A DNA stretch of 64,000 nucleotides, from assembly GCA_016709495.1 (NCBI GenBank), contig JADJMS010000047.1, forward strand, positions 62,001 to 126,000. Reading direction: 5' to 3'. The first letter of the stretch is position 1. Every line of letters starts with the position of its first letter. The DNA is from Candidatus Dechloromonas phosphorivorans. GTDB lineage: Bacteria > Pseudomonadota > Gammaproteobacteria > Burkholderiales > Rhodocyclaceae. The translations under genes and the position numbers were made by a program. Below are positions 49,893 to 58,561 of the stretch, piece after piece. The notes below the pieces were generated by a model. That model ran no database searches and was not told the DNA's origin. It saw only the letters and a list, made by a program, of their open reading frames with translations.

Positions 49893-52271
49893 TCAGGATC
49901 TGGCGTTTCGTTCAGACACATACTGCCGGAAGGCATCCGGCTCACACGGCCGGGAAAAGAGGAAGCCTTGATAGTTGTCGCACCCCCGCGCAGCCAAAAA
50001 GGCGACTTGTGCCTCATTCTCAACACCTTCTGCCACGGTGCGTAAACCAAGCTTCTGGGCGAGCGCGATGATGGCGTCTACCAGTACGTCCTCGTTGGCA
50101 TCGATCTGGATGTCGCGCACGAAAGAGCGATCTATCTTGAGTGTGCTGACCGGGAACAGTTTGAGCTGGCTCAGCGACGAATAACCCGTACCAAAATCGT
50201 CTATGGTCAGTTTTACGCCAAGTGCCGTCAGCCGATGCATGGTTTCCAGCGCCTGCTCAACCTGTTCCATGATCGAGCTTTCAGTAATCTCCAGTTGCAG
50301 CAGCGACGGCGGACAATGGCTGGCTTGCAGGGCCTGCGCCACCGACTCTTCAAGCGACTGTGCGCTGAATTGGCGCGCCGAAAGATTGACGGCTACCGGG
50401 ATATCACCCAAACCCAAGTCTCGCCAGCTACGCGCCTGGGCACACGCTTCACGCAGCACCCAGTCACCAATCGGCACAATCAACCCGGTTTCTTCGGCAA
50501 TCGGGATGAACTGCAGGGGTGACACGAGGCCATGCCGTGGATCAGCCCAGCGCACCAATGCTTCGGCTGAGGTGACACGGCCAGTTTTGGCGTCAATGAT
50601 GGGCTGATAGTGTAATAGCAACTCGCCTTGTTCAAGCGCCCGGCGCAAGCCGGCCTCAATCTGCAGCCGATCTTTCATGGCCTGCTTCATTTCCTGGGTA
50701 AAGAAGGCCATTGCATTGCCGCCCTGCCCTTTGGCGCGGTACATCGCCATATCGGCGTAGCGCAGCAATTCGTCGGCTGTTTCACCATCACGTGGATAAA
50801 CAGCAATACCCAGACTGGTACTGACCGAAAGCACCTGCGGCCCCATCTCGACTGGCTGCACCAGCGAATTCAGTATTTTTTGCGCAACCGGCACAATATC
50901 GCTGACATCGGCCATGTCAGCCAAAACGACGACAAACTCGTCGCCACCAAAGCGCGAAACGGTATCGTCTTCACGCATGCAACTGCTCAGCCGCTTGGCT
51001 ACCTCTTTCAACAGTTCATCGCCCTGGCTGTGCCCGAGGCTGTCGTTCACCGTCTTGAAGCGGTCCAGATCCAGCATCAACACGCCGGCTACCCGATTGG
51101 CGCGCTTGGCATGACTCAGCGCCTGATCGAGTCGGCTAGTCAGCATAAAGCGGTTAGCCAGGCTGGTTAAAGGATCAATCCGCGCCTGACGTTCCAGGGC
51201 TTCGGTATTACGCGCAATTTCCTGATGCTGATGCGCCAGAGAGCGCGACATGCGATCCAGCGCCTGCATCACATCGCCCAATTCACCCCGTGGATAAGGC
51301 GCGCCGATCTGCGGGCTGTAGTGACCGGCATCCATCCGCGAAATCGCTTGCATCAGGCGCGCTGCCTGCCGCCGTACGGCAAACTCACTGAGCACGGCAG
51401 CGCCAAGAAAGGTCAAAACTGCCAGCGCGGCCAGACCAAACAGCGCCCGTCTGAACTGGCCATCAACCCGTTCATTCAGATCAGCCTCGGGAACCGACAA
51501 GGCCAGACCTAGCCCGAGATCCTGCGCGCGAGGCAGCGCTGCCTTTACCCAGATCCGGGTTTGCGCCCCGGCGCCCAGCGTTTGTACGCGCGTAGTCGAT
51601 TGCCCCAACATGAAGTCGCGCTGCTCAGTCTCAACAGCAAGCCGCACCGCTCCCGGCGCCGGATTGTCCATGACGACCTTACCGTCGCGGTTCCATACCT
51701 GAAAATTCATGCGCGCATAAGGCAGCGACTGCGCCACCGAATGGCCATAGGCATCCATATCCAGCGACGCCAGCAAGACATAGCGCAACACCCCCTCGGC
51801 ACTGCGCACCGGGTAGGCTATCTGCAGCACACCCTTGCCGGTCAGGCGACCGACTGCCGCCTCAACAACAACGCCCGGCGCAGTTAGCGCCTGCTGAAAA
51901 TACGCGCGGTCATTGAGGTTCAGGCTGCGTCCCGAGCGCAAGGAGTCGCAATGCAAATTGCCATCCGGCTTGATGGTAAGCAAGCCGGTGTACTGCGGAT
52001 GCTCCTTGAGCACTTCAGCGAGAAACATCGAACAAGCTGCCTTGTCGTCACCACCCACGATAGGCACTCGGCCCAGCCCAAACAGCAGTTGCGTCGTGCC
52101 GGAAATCTTGTCATCCAGATCATTGGCGATGATCTGCGCCCGGGCAACCAGCTGCTCACGCGCTTCGACCACCGTCTTGGCCCGGTTATCCAGCAGCAGC
52201 CAGAACATGGCAAGCACCGGCAGCACCGAGGCCACCAGCACCAGCAGAAGGATTCTTGCGCGCAGACTCAC
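49893..52271 (-). CDS. dCACHE-HAMP-GGDEF-EAL c-di-GMP protein
   Basis: At 792 residues: a first membrane helix (ILLLVLVASVLPVLAMFWLL), a periplasmic dCACHE-type sensor to about 275 (SLNLNDRAYFQQALTAPGVV), a second helix (FGLAALAVLTFLGAAVLSEF), a HAMP-like linker, GGDEF with SRFGGDEFVVVLADM, and EAL with SAEALVRWADPRHG and DDFGTGYSSLSQLKLFP. Both motifs are intact, so it could act as cyclase, phosphodiesterase or both, controlled by a periplasmic ligand. It stands alone, ending 3 bp after chaA on the other strand. Confidence 0.92.
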   Translation of the reverse strand: MSLRARILLLVLVASVLPVLAMFWLLLDNRAKTVVEAREQLVARAQIIANDLDDKISGTTQLLFGLGRVPIVGGDDKAACSMFLAEVLKEHPQYTGLLTIKPDGNLHCDSLRSGRSLNLNDRAYFQQALTAPGVVVEAAVGRLTGKGVLQIAYPVRSAEGVLRYVLLASLDMDAYGHSVAQSLPYARMNFQVWNRDGKVVMDNPAPGAVRLAVETEQRDFMLGQSTTRVQTLGAGAQTRIWVKAALPRAQDLGLGLALSVPEADLNERVDGQFRRALFGLAALAVLTFLGAAVLSEFAVRRQAARLMQAISRMDAGHYSPQIGAPYPRGELGDVMQALDRMSRSLAHQHQEIARNTEALERQARIDPLTSLANRFMLTSRLDQALSHAKRANRVAGVLMLDLDRFKTVNDSLGHSQGDELLKEVAKRLSSCMREDDTVSRFGGDEFVVVLADMADVSDIVPVAQKILNSLVQPVEMGPQVLSVSTSLGIAVYPRDGETADELLRYADMAMYRAKGQGGNAMAFFTQEMKQAMKDRLQIEAGLRRALEQGELLLHYQPIIDAKTGRVTSAEALVRWADPRHGLVSPLQFIPIAEETGLIVPIGDWVLREACAQARSWRDLGLGDIPVAVNLSARQFSAQSLEESVAQALQASHCPPSLLQLEITESSIMEQVEQALETMHRLTALGVKLTIDDFGTGYSSLSQLKLFPVSTLKIDRSFVRDIQIDANEDVLVDAIIALAQKLGLRTVAEGVENEAQVAFLAARGCDNYQGFLFSRPCEPDAFRQYVSERNARS

Positions 52272-52489
52272 GCTGGACTACCCGCCGGATAGTCGAAGCA
52301 ACTGCGGGAAAATAAATCGACCATTCCGCACCCAACCTCCGTCAACAGTTCTATGAAAATTGCTGGCGAGAATCTTACCTCACAGACTGCTTAGAGATTA
52401 AGGCGCCAGGAGATCGCACAAGTTCGAGGGAGTTTTGTTTGAATCGCCCCGGGTTTTGAGGAGGTTCCAGCCGCTGAGAAGATTGAGCC

Positions 52490-52765
52490 ATGGACAAATC
52501 AAACAAGTTTTCTCCTGAAGTCCGTAAGCGTGCAGTTCGCATGGTGCAAGAGCACCGCCCTGACTACCCGTCTCACTGGGCAGTGATTGAATCGATTGCT
52601 CTGAAGATTGGATGTGCGCCCCAGACCCTTCACGAATGGGTGCGCAAAAATCAGGTAGAGACGGGGGAGCGCGAGGTCAAGGAACTATGTCGGGCCAACG
52701 AAATTCTGAAACTGGCCAGTGCGTTTTTTGCCCAGGTGGAGCTCAAGCGCCAACTCAAATCCTGA
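52490..52765 (+). CDS. IS3-family OrfA (transposase helix-turn-helix subunit)
   Basis: A 91-residue protein with the OrfA start FSPEVRKRAVRMVQEHR and the helix-turn-helix part AVIESIALKIGCAPQTLHEW, then a leucine-zipper-like tail (ELCRANEILKLASAFFAQVE). In intact elements it is fused to OrfB by -1 frameshifting near its end; the overlap with orfB is in the right frame for that. Confidence 0.9.
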   Translation: MDKSNKFSPEVRKRAVRMVQEHRPDYPSHWAVIESIALKIGCAPQTLHEWVRKNQVETGEREVKELCRANEILKLASAFFAQVELKRQLKS

Positions 52766-53664
52766 AAGGCTTCATTGATCAGCATCGCGACACTTACGGG
52801 GTCGAGCCGATCTGCAAGGTTTTGCAGGTCGCCCCGCCAGGCTATCGACGGTATGAAGCCTGTCAGCACAACCCGGCACTCCGACCTGTCCGCGCCCAGC
52901 GCGATGATCGTTTACTGCCGCAGATTGAGCGCGTCTGGCAAGCCAACCTGCAGGTGTGTGGTGCCGACAAAGTCTGGCATCAATTCAACCGTGAAGGGAT
53001 TGATGTCGCACGCTGCATGGTTGAGCGACTGATGAAACGCTTGGGGTTGGCAGGTACTCGGCGAGGCAAAGTGGTGCGAACCACCGTGCCTGACAAAGCT
53101 GTTCCCTGCCCGCTGGATCGGGTCAATCCTCAATTCCGGGCGGGCTGCCCAAACCAGTTGTGGGTGTCGGATTTACCTATACCTCGACCTGACAAGGCTG
53201 GCTGTACGTGGCGTTTGTCATCAAAATCTTCCCTCGGCTCATTGTCGCCTGGCGGGTCAGCCGTTCCATGCGGACAGATTTCGTGCTTGATGCCTTGGAG
53301 CAAGCACTATATGCCAGACAGCCAAAGTTATCGGATGTCCTGATACATCACAGCGACAGAGGGTCGCAGTATGTTTCCATCCGCTATACCGAGCGCCTCG
53401 GTGAGGCGGGTATAGAACCGTCTGTAGGAAGTCGAGGCGACAGTTACGATAACCCCCAGCAGAAACAATCAATGGGCTCTACAAGGCAGAATTGATTCAC
53501 CGCCGTGTCCCCGGAAAACGATGGAGGCCGTCGAACTGGCAACGCTCGAATGGGTGTCATGGTTCAATCACCACCGCTTGCTCGAACCCATCGGCAATAT
53601 CCCGCCAGCCGAAGCTGAGGCTAACTATTACCAGCAACTCGCCATGACAGAAGTTGCTATTTAA
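52762..53664 (+). pseudogene. IS3-family OrfB transposase, frameshifted
   Basis: The DDE integrase part is spread over several frames: GFIDQHRDTYGVEPICKVLQ through NPQFRAGCPNQLWVSD with the first Asp; then, after an indel near 53175, VIKIFPRLIVAWRVSRSMRT and IHHSDRGSQYVS with the second Asp; then, after further indels near 53455 and 53510, YKAELIHRR and AVELATLEWVSWFNHHRLLE to a stop at 53664. At least three lesions make it inactive unless they are sequencing errors. Confidence 0.85.
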
Positions 53665-53740
53665 CTCAAACCAAATAGCCTCCATGAAAACCGGGGCGAT
53701 TCAGCCCTTTATTAGACGAAATGCATGGGGAACCCAATTC

Positions 53741-54172
53741 TTACTGTTCGGATAGGGGCTGTGGCTGGCTCAAGGTTTGAATTTTTCCGTCAATTTCGAG
53801 GTCGACCGTAACAGGTCTAACGGCAACAATCCGCCAACCAGGCAAAGGGTTTTCGCCGGTGCTGCCAGCAACTGATTGGCCATCAACATTGAATACGGCA
53901 CGCCCTTGCCCGCTGGGGCTGCCTATGATAGCCAGCAATTTGATCTTGCTGGTTTGTGGTGTAGCGGCAGTCAGCCAAAGTTCGGCGGGTTGCAGCGGTT
54001 GGCCGGTACTGACAACGGTGGCGGCGATAGGCTCGCTGGGCAAAGGCGCCGGCAGGGGTGAAAGCAGCCGTACCGCCCAATAGCCGACAACGCCTGCAGT
54101 GGCTAGCAGAGCAATAAATGGTGGTTTGCGATATTGCGTGCCAAAGGGAGTCATAGTGAGCATAAAGTTCAT
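53741..54172 (-). CDS. gspC: GspC-like type II secretion protein (short, no PDZ)
   Basis: This 143-residue protein has a cytoplasmic start, one membrane helix (PFIALLATAGVVGYWAVRLL) and a periplasmic HR-type domain with IKLLAIIGSPSGQGRAVFNV and ENPLPGWRIVAVRP. GspC normally has a further PDZ or coiled-coil domain; this one stops after HR. It couples the inner-membrane platform to the secretin GspD. It is divergent from gspG, 38 bp apart, so C and G-F share a control region. Repeat copy 15 encodes VTVDLEIDGK. Confidence 0.75.
   Translation of the reverse strand: MNFMLTMTPFGTQYRKPPFIALLATAGVVGYWAVRLLSPLPAPLPSEPIAATVVSTGQPLQPAELWLTAATPQTSKIKLLAIIGSPSGQGRAVFNVDGQSVAGSTGENPLPGWRIVAVRPVTVDLEIDGKIQTLSQPQPLSEQ
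53779..53813 (-). repeat. Dispersed uptake-signal-like repeat, copy 15 (in gspC)
   Basis: Minus-strand core TGTTACGGTCGAC at 53801-53813, then CGAAATTG and GGAAAAATT. Confidence 0.8.
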
Positions 54173-54210
54173 ATAATCAGGATTCCTTCGACATTATCAC
54201 AAATCCCCGA

Positions 54211-54648
54211 ATGTCCATGTCAGTTACCTTGAAACACAACGCACGCGGTTTTACGCTTATTGAAGTGATGGTCGTCATCGTCATCCTCAGCGTTCTGGCA
54301 GCGCTTATCGTGCCACGGATCATGTCACGCCCGGACGAGGCTCGTGCAGTTGCCGCAAAGCAGGATGTGGCGCAGGTGTTGCAGGCGCTCAAACTGTATC
54401 GCCTCGACAACTTCCGTTACCCCTCAACCCAGCAGGGTTTGCAGGCACTTGTGGTCAAACCGACGCTGGAGCCAGTGCCGCAGCGATGGCAGTCCTACCT
54501 TGACAAGCTGCCCAAAGACCCGTGGGGCAATCCGTATCAATATCTCTCACCCGGCATCAAAGGTGAAGTTGATGTCTTCAGTCTGGGAGCCGATGGCAAA
54601 CCCGGTGGCGACGGCGTTGATAGCGATGTTGGCTCCTGGGATCTTTAA
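54211..54648 (+). CDS. gspG: Type II secretion major pseudopilin GspG
   Basis: At 145 residues: prepilin leader ending ARG, then FTLIEVMVVIVILSVLAALI with the essential Glu5, the GspG pattern PRIMSRPDEARAVAAKQDVA, and a C-terminal calcium-site region (KDPWGNPYQYLSPG, DVFSLGADGKPGGDGVDSD). GspG builds the pseudopilus that pushes substrate through GspD. It is the first gene of the operon. Confidence 0.95.
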   Translation: MSMSVTLKHNARGFTLIEVMVVIVILSVLAALIVPRIMSRPDEARAVAAKQDVAQVLQALKLYRLDNFRYPSTQQGLQALVVKPTLEPVPQRWQSYLDKLPKDPWGNPYQYLSPGIKGEVDVFSLGADGKPGGDGVDSDVGSWDL

Positions 54649-55104
54649 TTGGCAGAACGCGGCTTTACGCTGATCGAAATCCTGATTGTCGTTGCCATTA
54701 TCGGTATCGCCGGTAGTGTGATCGTACTTTCCGGACGTTCCGGGCCGAAGCGAGTCCTGGAGGCGGAGGCCGATCGTCTGTTGCAGATTTTGTCAGTAGC
54801 GCGCGATGAGGCTGAAGTCACCGGCCAGCCGCTGGCCTTGAGCTTTTCTCCGCAAGGCTATAGTTTTCAGCGCCGCGAACGCAATGGTCGCTGGCAGCCG
54901 GTGGCCGACGATCTGCTGCGTGCCCGGCAATGGCCTGTTGCCGTTACCAGCGTGCGTCTGGAACCAGACACCTTGGGCAACCAGTTACGTTTTGAACCAG
55001 GTGGCCGCGCGCTCCCTTTTTCACTACGCATTGACGCGCTGGAGCAGCAGGTTGGCATTACTGGCGATGCGCTTGGCCGTTACCGTTTGCTAGCGGCACC
55101 ATGA
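54649..55104 (+). CDS. gspH: Minor pseudopilin GspH
   Basis: Starts with TTG directly after the gspG stop (TAATTG). The 151-residue protein has a very short leader, MAERG, then FTLIEILIVVAIIGIAGSVI, and a GspH-type beta-rich body (FSPQGYSFQRRERNGRWQPV). It is a minor component of the pseudopilus. It overlaps gspI by 4 bp. Confidence 0.88.
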   Translation: MAERGFTLIEILIVVAIIGIAGSVIVLSGRSGPKRVLEAEADRLLQILSVARDEAEVTGQPLALSFSPQGYSFQRRERNGRWQPVADDLLRARQWPVAVTSVRLEPDTLGNQLRFEPGGRALPFSLRIDALEQQVGITGDALGRYRLLAAP

Positions 55105-55484
55105 ATTTGCGCCAAGCCGGCTTTACACTAATTGAAGTACTTGTTGCGCTGACGATTGTTGCCGTCAGCCTTGGCGCCGGGTTGCGCGCCATCGGTGCCA
55201 TGACTGATCGTACGCTGGAAGGAGAATTGCGTCTGGTTGCCCTGTGGAGTGCTGACAACCGCTTACAGGAGCAATTTCTGACTTCTCCGTTTCCGAATGT
55301 CGGCATCAGCGAGAGCGATTGCCCGCAAGGACGCTGGGCGCTACGTTGCGTTCAGGAAGTTAGCGCCACACCAAACGGCAGCATTCGCAAAATAGTCGTC
55401 GAAGTCTGGCGCCTGAATGGTGATAAAAAAGACCGCATGGTCGCGCGACTGATGGCCTTTGGTAGTTCGGTACCACGTCAATGA
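55101..55484 (+). CDS. gspI: Minor pseudopilin GspI
   Basis: At 127 residues: leader MNLRQAG, then FTLIEVLVALTIVAVSLGAG, and ALWSADNRLQEQFLTSPFP with the GspI-type disulfide region DCPQGRWALRCVQEV. It forms the pseudopilus tip with GspJ and GspK. ATGA overlaps join it to gspH and gspJ. Confidence 0.92.
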   Translation: MNLRQAGFTLIEVLVALTIVAVSLGAGLRAIGAMTDRTLEGELRLVALWSADNRLQEQFLTSPFPNVGISESDCPQGRWALRCVQEVSATPNGSIRKIVVEVWRLNGDKKDRMVARLMAFGSSVPRQ

Positions 55485-56068
55485 AGCGGAACAAGCAGGC
55501 CGCTGGTTTCACCCTGATCGAGCTACTGGTTGCCGTCAGTCTGCTGGCCCTGGTTAGCGTACTCGGTTATCGCGGGCTGGACGGCATGCTGCGCGGTCGC
55601 GATGGTCTGGACAAACGCACTCAGGAACTGGCCGCGCTCAATGAAACCTGGCGCTGGCTGGCGCGAGACCTGACGCACCTGATTCCCGCCTTGCCGGCAA
55701 CCGACGGGGTGCCACTTATGCAGACCAGTAACGATGATGCCGGTAATACTATTGTCACCATGGCCGTGTTTAATGAACTGCGCGACGCACCCGATGCTGA
55801 GCAAGCCCGCTATCGTCTGGTGACTTATCAAATTGTTGCCAGCGGCTTGCAACGTAGCGAACGCCCTTTGCGCGAGGCGACAGACGCAACGGAGATTCAA
55901 ACCATCATCCTCGCCCCTGCCAGCCGCTGGAAGCTGGCCTACTGGAACCCAAGCGGAAGCTGGCTCAACCCGCCCAATGGCAGCAGCACGGGAGCGCCCA
56001 GCGCGGTTCAAGTATCATTAACGCTCTTCGATCAGCCATTCATTCGTGTATTTACCCTGACGCAGTGA
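55481..56068 (+). CDS. gspJ: Minor pseudopilin GspJ
   Basis: At 195 residues: leader MKRNKQAAG, then FTLIELLVAVSLLALVSVLG, followed by YRGLDGMLRGRDGLDKRTQE and a GspJ body with WRWLARDLTHLIPALPATDG and WKLAYWNPSGSWLNPPNGS. Part of the pseudopilus tip complex. It overlaps gspK by 4 bp. Confidence 0.92.
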   Translation: MKRNKQAAGFTLIELLVAVSLLALVSVLGYRGLDGMLRGRDGLDKRTQELAALNETWRWLARDLTHLIPALPATDGVPLMQTSNDDAGNTIVTMAVFNELRDAPDAEQARYRLVTYQIVASGLQRSERPLREATDATEIQTIILAPASRWKLAYWNPSGSWLNPPNGSSTGAPSAVQVSLTLFDQPFIRVFTLTQ

Positions 56069-56994
56069 TCATCCCTAGCCAAAACAACTTTCGCCACAAA
56101 CAACATGGAGTCGCCATTGTTACCGCCTTGCTGTTGACCATGCTGGTCGCGGTAACGGTAACAGGCATGGTTTGGCGCCAGCATGTGACATTGCGTCGAT
56201 TGGAAAATGCGGCAGCCGGCATGCAGATGCATTGGATCGCCCGCGGCGGACTTGAGTGGGCGCGGCTGGTTATGTCCGGCGACGCGCAATCAAGTTCAAC
56301 TGATCACCTTGGGGAGGTCTGGGCACAAGGCCTGCCCAGCACGCCACTGCAGGAAAACCTGCTCGACAAGAATAGCCCTCACAGTGAAAAGCTGGGTGAA
56401 CTAAGTGGCCGGATCAGCGATTTGCAGGCCCGTTTCAACGTCGCGCGCCTCAACGGCCAGGGTAAAGTTGATCCTGCTGCCCTGATTATCTTTGAACGAT
56501 TGATGCAGGGTGCTGGCGCCTCATCCGGAGAAGCCAAGGCATTTGCCCAGCGCTTTTTCAGCGCCAATCAGAACAATGCACTGGCCAGTGGTCGTGCCTG
56601 GAGCCGGATCGAACAACTGGCCAATGCCCCCGAGCTACGCCCCTACTGGCCGCAACTTGAAAGCCAGCTAACCTGGCTGCCGCGCACTACGCTGATCAAT
56701 CTGAACACAGCCAGCACAAGTGTTCTGGCTGCCGCCCTGCCAACTTTTTCTGACAGCCAGGTTCGGCAGTTGGTAACGTTGCGCGATCAAGCCGACTTCC
56801 GCAATCTCACCGATGCCATGCAGCGACTGAATGATACCAATCTGACATTCCCCAACGATCTGCTATCCACCAACAGCCGCTATTTTCTGGTTGAAGGCGA
56901 TGTCATTTTCGGTCGTCTGACGCGGCATTACGAATGGGCTATTGAACGTAACGGGCGCGCCAGTCGCGTCATCTGGCAGCGTGAGGCTTCATGA
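56065..56994 (+). CDS. gspK: Minor pseudopilin GspK
   Basis: Starts with GTG inside the gspJ stop (GTGA). The 309-residue protein has the GspK leader type (HGVAIVTALLLTMLVAVTVT, without the Glu5 common to others), IARGGLEWARLVMSGDAQSS and the large GspK domain with DLQARFNVARLNGQGKVDPA and LINLNTASTSVLAAALPTFS. It caps the pseudopilus and controls its length. It overlaps gspL by 4 bp. Confidence 0.93.
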   Translation: MIIPSQNNFRHKQHGVAIVTALLLTMLVAVTVTGMVWRQHVTLRRLENAAAGMQMHWIARGGLEWARLVMSGDAQSSSTDHLGEVWAQGLPSTPLQENLLDKNSPHSEKLGELSGRISDLQARFNVARLNGQGKVDPAALIIFERLMQGAGASSGEAKAFAQRFFSANQNNALASGRAWSRIEQLANAPELRPYWPQLESQLTWLPRTTLINLNTASTSVLAAALPTFSDSQVRQLVTLRDQADFRNLTDAMQRLNDTNLTFPNDLLSTNSRYFLVEGDVIFGRLTRHYEWAIERNGRASRVIWQREAS

Positions 56995-58097
56995 AACTGC
57001 CCGTTTTGCTCCTTCCACCGCTGCGCAACATCAACAGCAGTGACGCCAGACAACTTGCCGCCTTGCCGGTGTGGAACCTTACTGTCAGCGGCATGCAGGC
57101 GAGCACGCTCGATGCCTGGCGCGGGCGTAATGTAGAACTCTGGCTCGACAGTGCCGATGTCTTGCTGCTGCGGCGCAAACTGCCCAAACTGCCAATCAAA
57201 CGCCTACGCCAGGCGCTGCCCAATGCCATCGAGGATATTGTTGCCGGTGACGTTGCCAACCTGCACTGCACAGTTGGCCCCGACAGCACCGATGGTCAGC
57301 GCTGGATTGCCGCAGTGCCACACCCTGCACTCGACAGCTTGCTCAAGGCACTGAATACATTATCAATCAATGTCGAACGTGTTGGCACCCCGGCGCTGGC
57401 CCTGCTCGATCAACCTACGGGCGTAGCGGCCTGGATCAACCCGGCCAGCAGCGACGAATTGCGCTGGGCGATGCGCATCGGTAACGACCTGCTTGGTGGC
57501 GATGCGGCGCTGGCTGATGCACTGGGCGTCGCCTGCCCCAGCGTCCCCCAAATAGCGCTGCCGGATCGCCTGAACTGGAACCTGATCGACGACCTCAATA
57601 TTGATCTGCCACGCCAGCGCAGTGACCGTTTCAACAGGGCTCAGTCATGGCTGCAACCCTTGCAAGCCATGCTTGGCTGGTTGTTCTTGCCATTCCTTAT
57701 TTACTTACTCGGTCTGGGGATCGACACCGCCCGACTGGCGCTGGAGAAGCGCCAACTTGCAGCAGTGCCCAGTGCAATTTACGTACCACTCAACCCCGGC
57801 CAACCGGTCATGATGGATGCCCGCCTCCTGCTGCGGCATCAACTTGACCAGTTGAACGGCCAAGCCGATCCCGGCAGTAATCCGCGCCAGTTGCTGCCGC
57901 TAATTGATGCGGCCGCCCAACTGCGTAAACAGCTACCAGGACAACCCGTTCCAGCGGCTGGCGAATTTGCCAACGGTCAGTTGATTCTGCGCTATGCCGT
58001 TGCCCCAACGACTCAGCCCGCCAAACTCGGCCACTTCGAAATTACGTGGCGCAGCAATGGCCGCGAAGCCGTCATCAGCGCACAGGAGGGATCATGA
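56991..58097 (+). CDS. gspL: Type II secretion platform protein GspL
   Basis: At 368 residues, it has an actin-like cytoplasmic part (VELWLDSADVLLLRRKLPKL, RLRQALPNAIEDIVAGDVAN), a membrane helix near 230 (LGWLFLPFLIYLLGLGIDTA) and a periplasmic ferredoxin-like domain. It links the GspE ATPase to the inner-membrane platform. It overlaps gspM by 4 bp. Confidence 0.9.
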   Translation: MKLPVLLLPPLRNINSSDARQLAALPVWNLTVSGMQASTLDAWRGRNVELWLDSADVLLLRRKLPKLPIKRLRQALPNAIEDIVAGDVANLHCTVGPDSTDGQRWIAAVPHPALDSLLKALNTLSINVERVGTPALALLDQPTGVAAWINPASSDELRWAMRIGNDLLGGDAALADALGVACPSVPQIALPDRLNWNLIDDLNIDLPRQRSDRFNRAQSWLQPLQAMLGWLFLPFLIYLLGLGIDTARLALEKRQLAAVPSAIYVPLNPGQPVMMDARLLLRHQLDQLNGQADPGSNPRQLLPLIDAAAQLRKQLPGQPVPAAGEFANGQLILRYAVAPTTQPAKLGHFEITWRSNGREAVISAQEGS

Positions 58098-58561
58098 GCC
58101 GGCCGGCGAAGCTCCCCAAATTAAATGGTCAACACTTGTTGCTGGCTGGTGCGATCATAATTTTTAGCTTGTTTGCGTGGTTGACCGTAACAAATCAAAA
58201 ATTAGAGGCCGAACTACCGCGTTTACGGCTCGATGCTGGTCGCGCCCAAAGCATGGCCAGTTCGATTCGTGAAGCCCTGGCCAGACCACAAAAGCAATGG
58301 ACCGCCGACGCTCTGGTTGCTGCGCTGAACGCGCTCGCCAAGCAGCAGCAAATCGCCCTGCGCAGCGAAAGCACCGGTCAGGGCGTACGTACAACAGGCA
58401 AGGGTTTGCCGCCCGAAGCCCTTACCCAGTGGCTGGCCACTGCCCAGCGCGAGATTCAACTCGCCCCTAGTGCGGGCACCTTCGAAACACTGGCCGGTGA
58501 AGGGGCAATTCGACTTGATGTCCGTATTGATTGGCAGACTATTGGCGGGGCCAGCCGATGA
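58094..58561 (+). CDS. gspM: Type II secretion platform protein GspM
   Basis: The ATG at 58094 (GGAGGG upstream) overlaps the gspL stop and gives 155 residues. One membrane helix (LLLAGAIIIFSLFAWLTVT) is followed by a coiled coil and a small periplasmic domain (LAKQQQIALRSESTGQGVRT). It pairs with GspL. Repeat copy 16 lies at the end of the membrane helix, encoding WLTVTNQK. It overlaps gspN by 4 bp. Confidence 0.87.
   Translation: MSRPAKLPKLNGQHLLLAGAIIIFSLFAWLTVTNQKLEAELPRLRLDAGRAQSMASSIREALARPQKQWTADALVAALNALAKQQQIALRSESTGQGVRTTGKGLPPEALTQWLATAQREIQLAPSAGTFETLAGEGAIRLDVRIDWQTIGGASR
58158..58192 (-). repeat. Dispersed uptake-signal-like repeat, copy 16 (in gspM)
   Basis: Minus-strand core TGTTACGGTCAAC at 58180-58192, then GCAAACAAG and CTAAAAATT. 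Confidence 0.8.

Larger units (their letters stand above)
52440..53703 (+). mobile_element. IS3-family insertion sequence, decayed
   Basis: Terminal inverted repeats are TGAATCGCCCCGGGTTTTGA at 52440 and TGAATCGCCCCGGTTTTCAT read from 53703 on the minus strand (both extend through AGGAGG/GGAGG-type bases to about 25 bp). The element is 1264 bp with orfA and a broken orfB. No target duplication is visible beside the ends (GTT before, GCC after). It lies between a GGDEF-EAL gene and gspC and does not interrupt either. Confidence 0.9.

Noticed and set aside
52437..53706. Target-site duplication of the IS3 element
   Set aside because: Flanking bases (GTT and GCC) differ.
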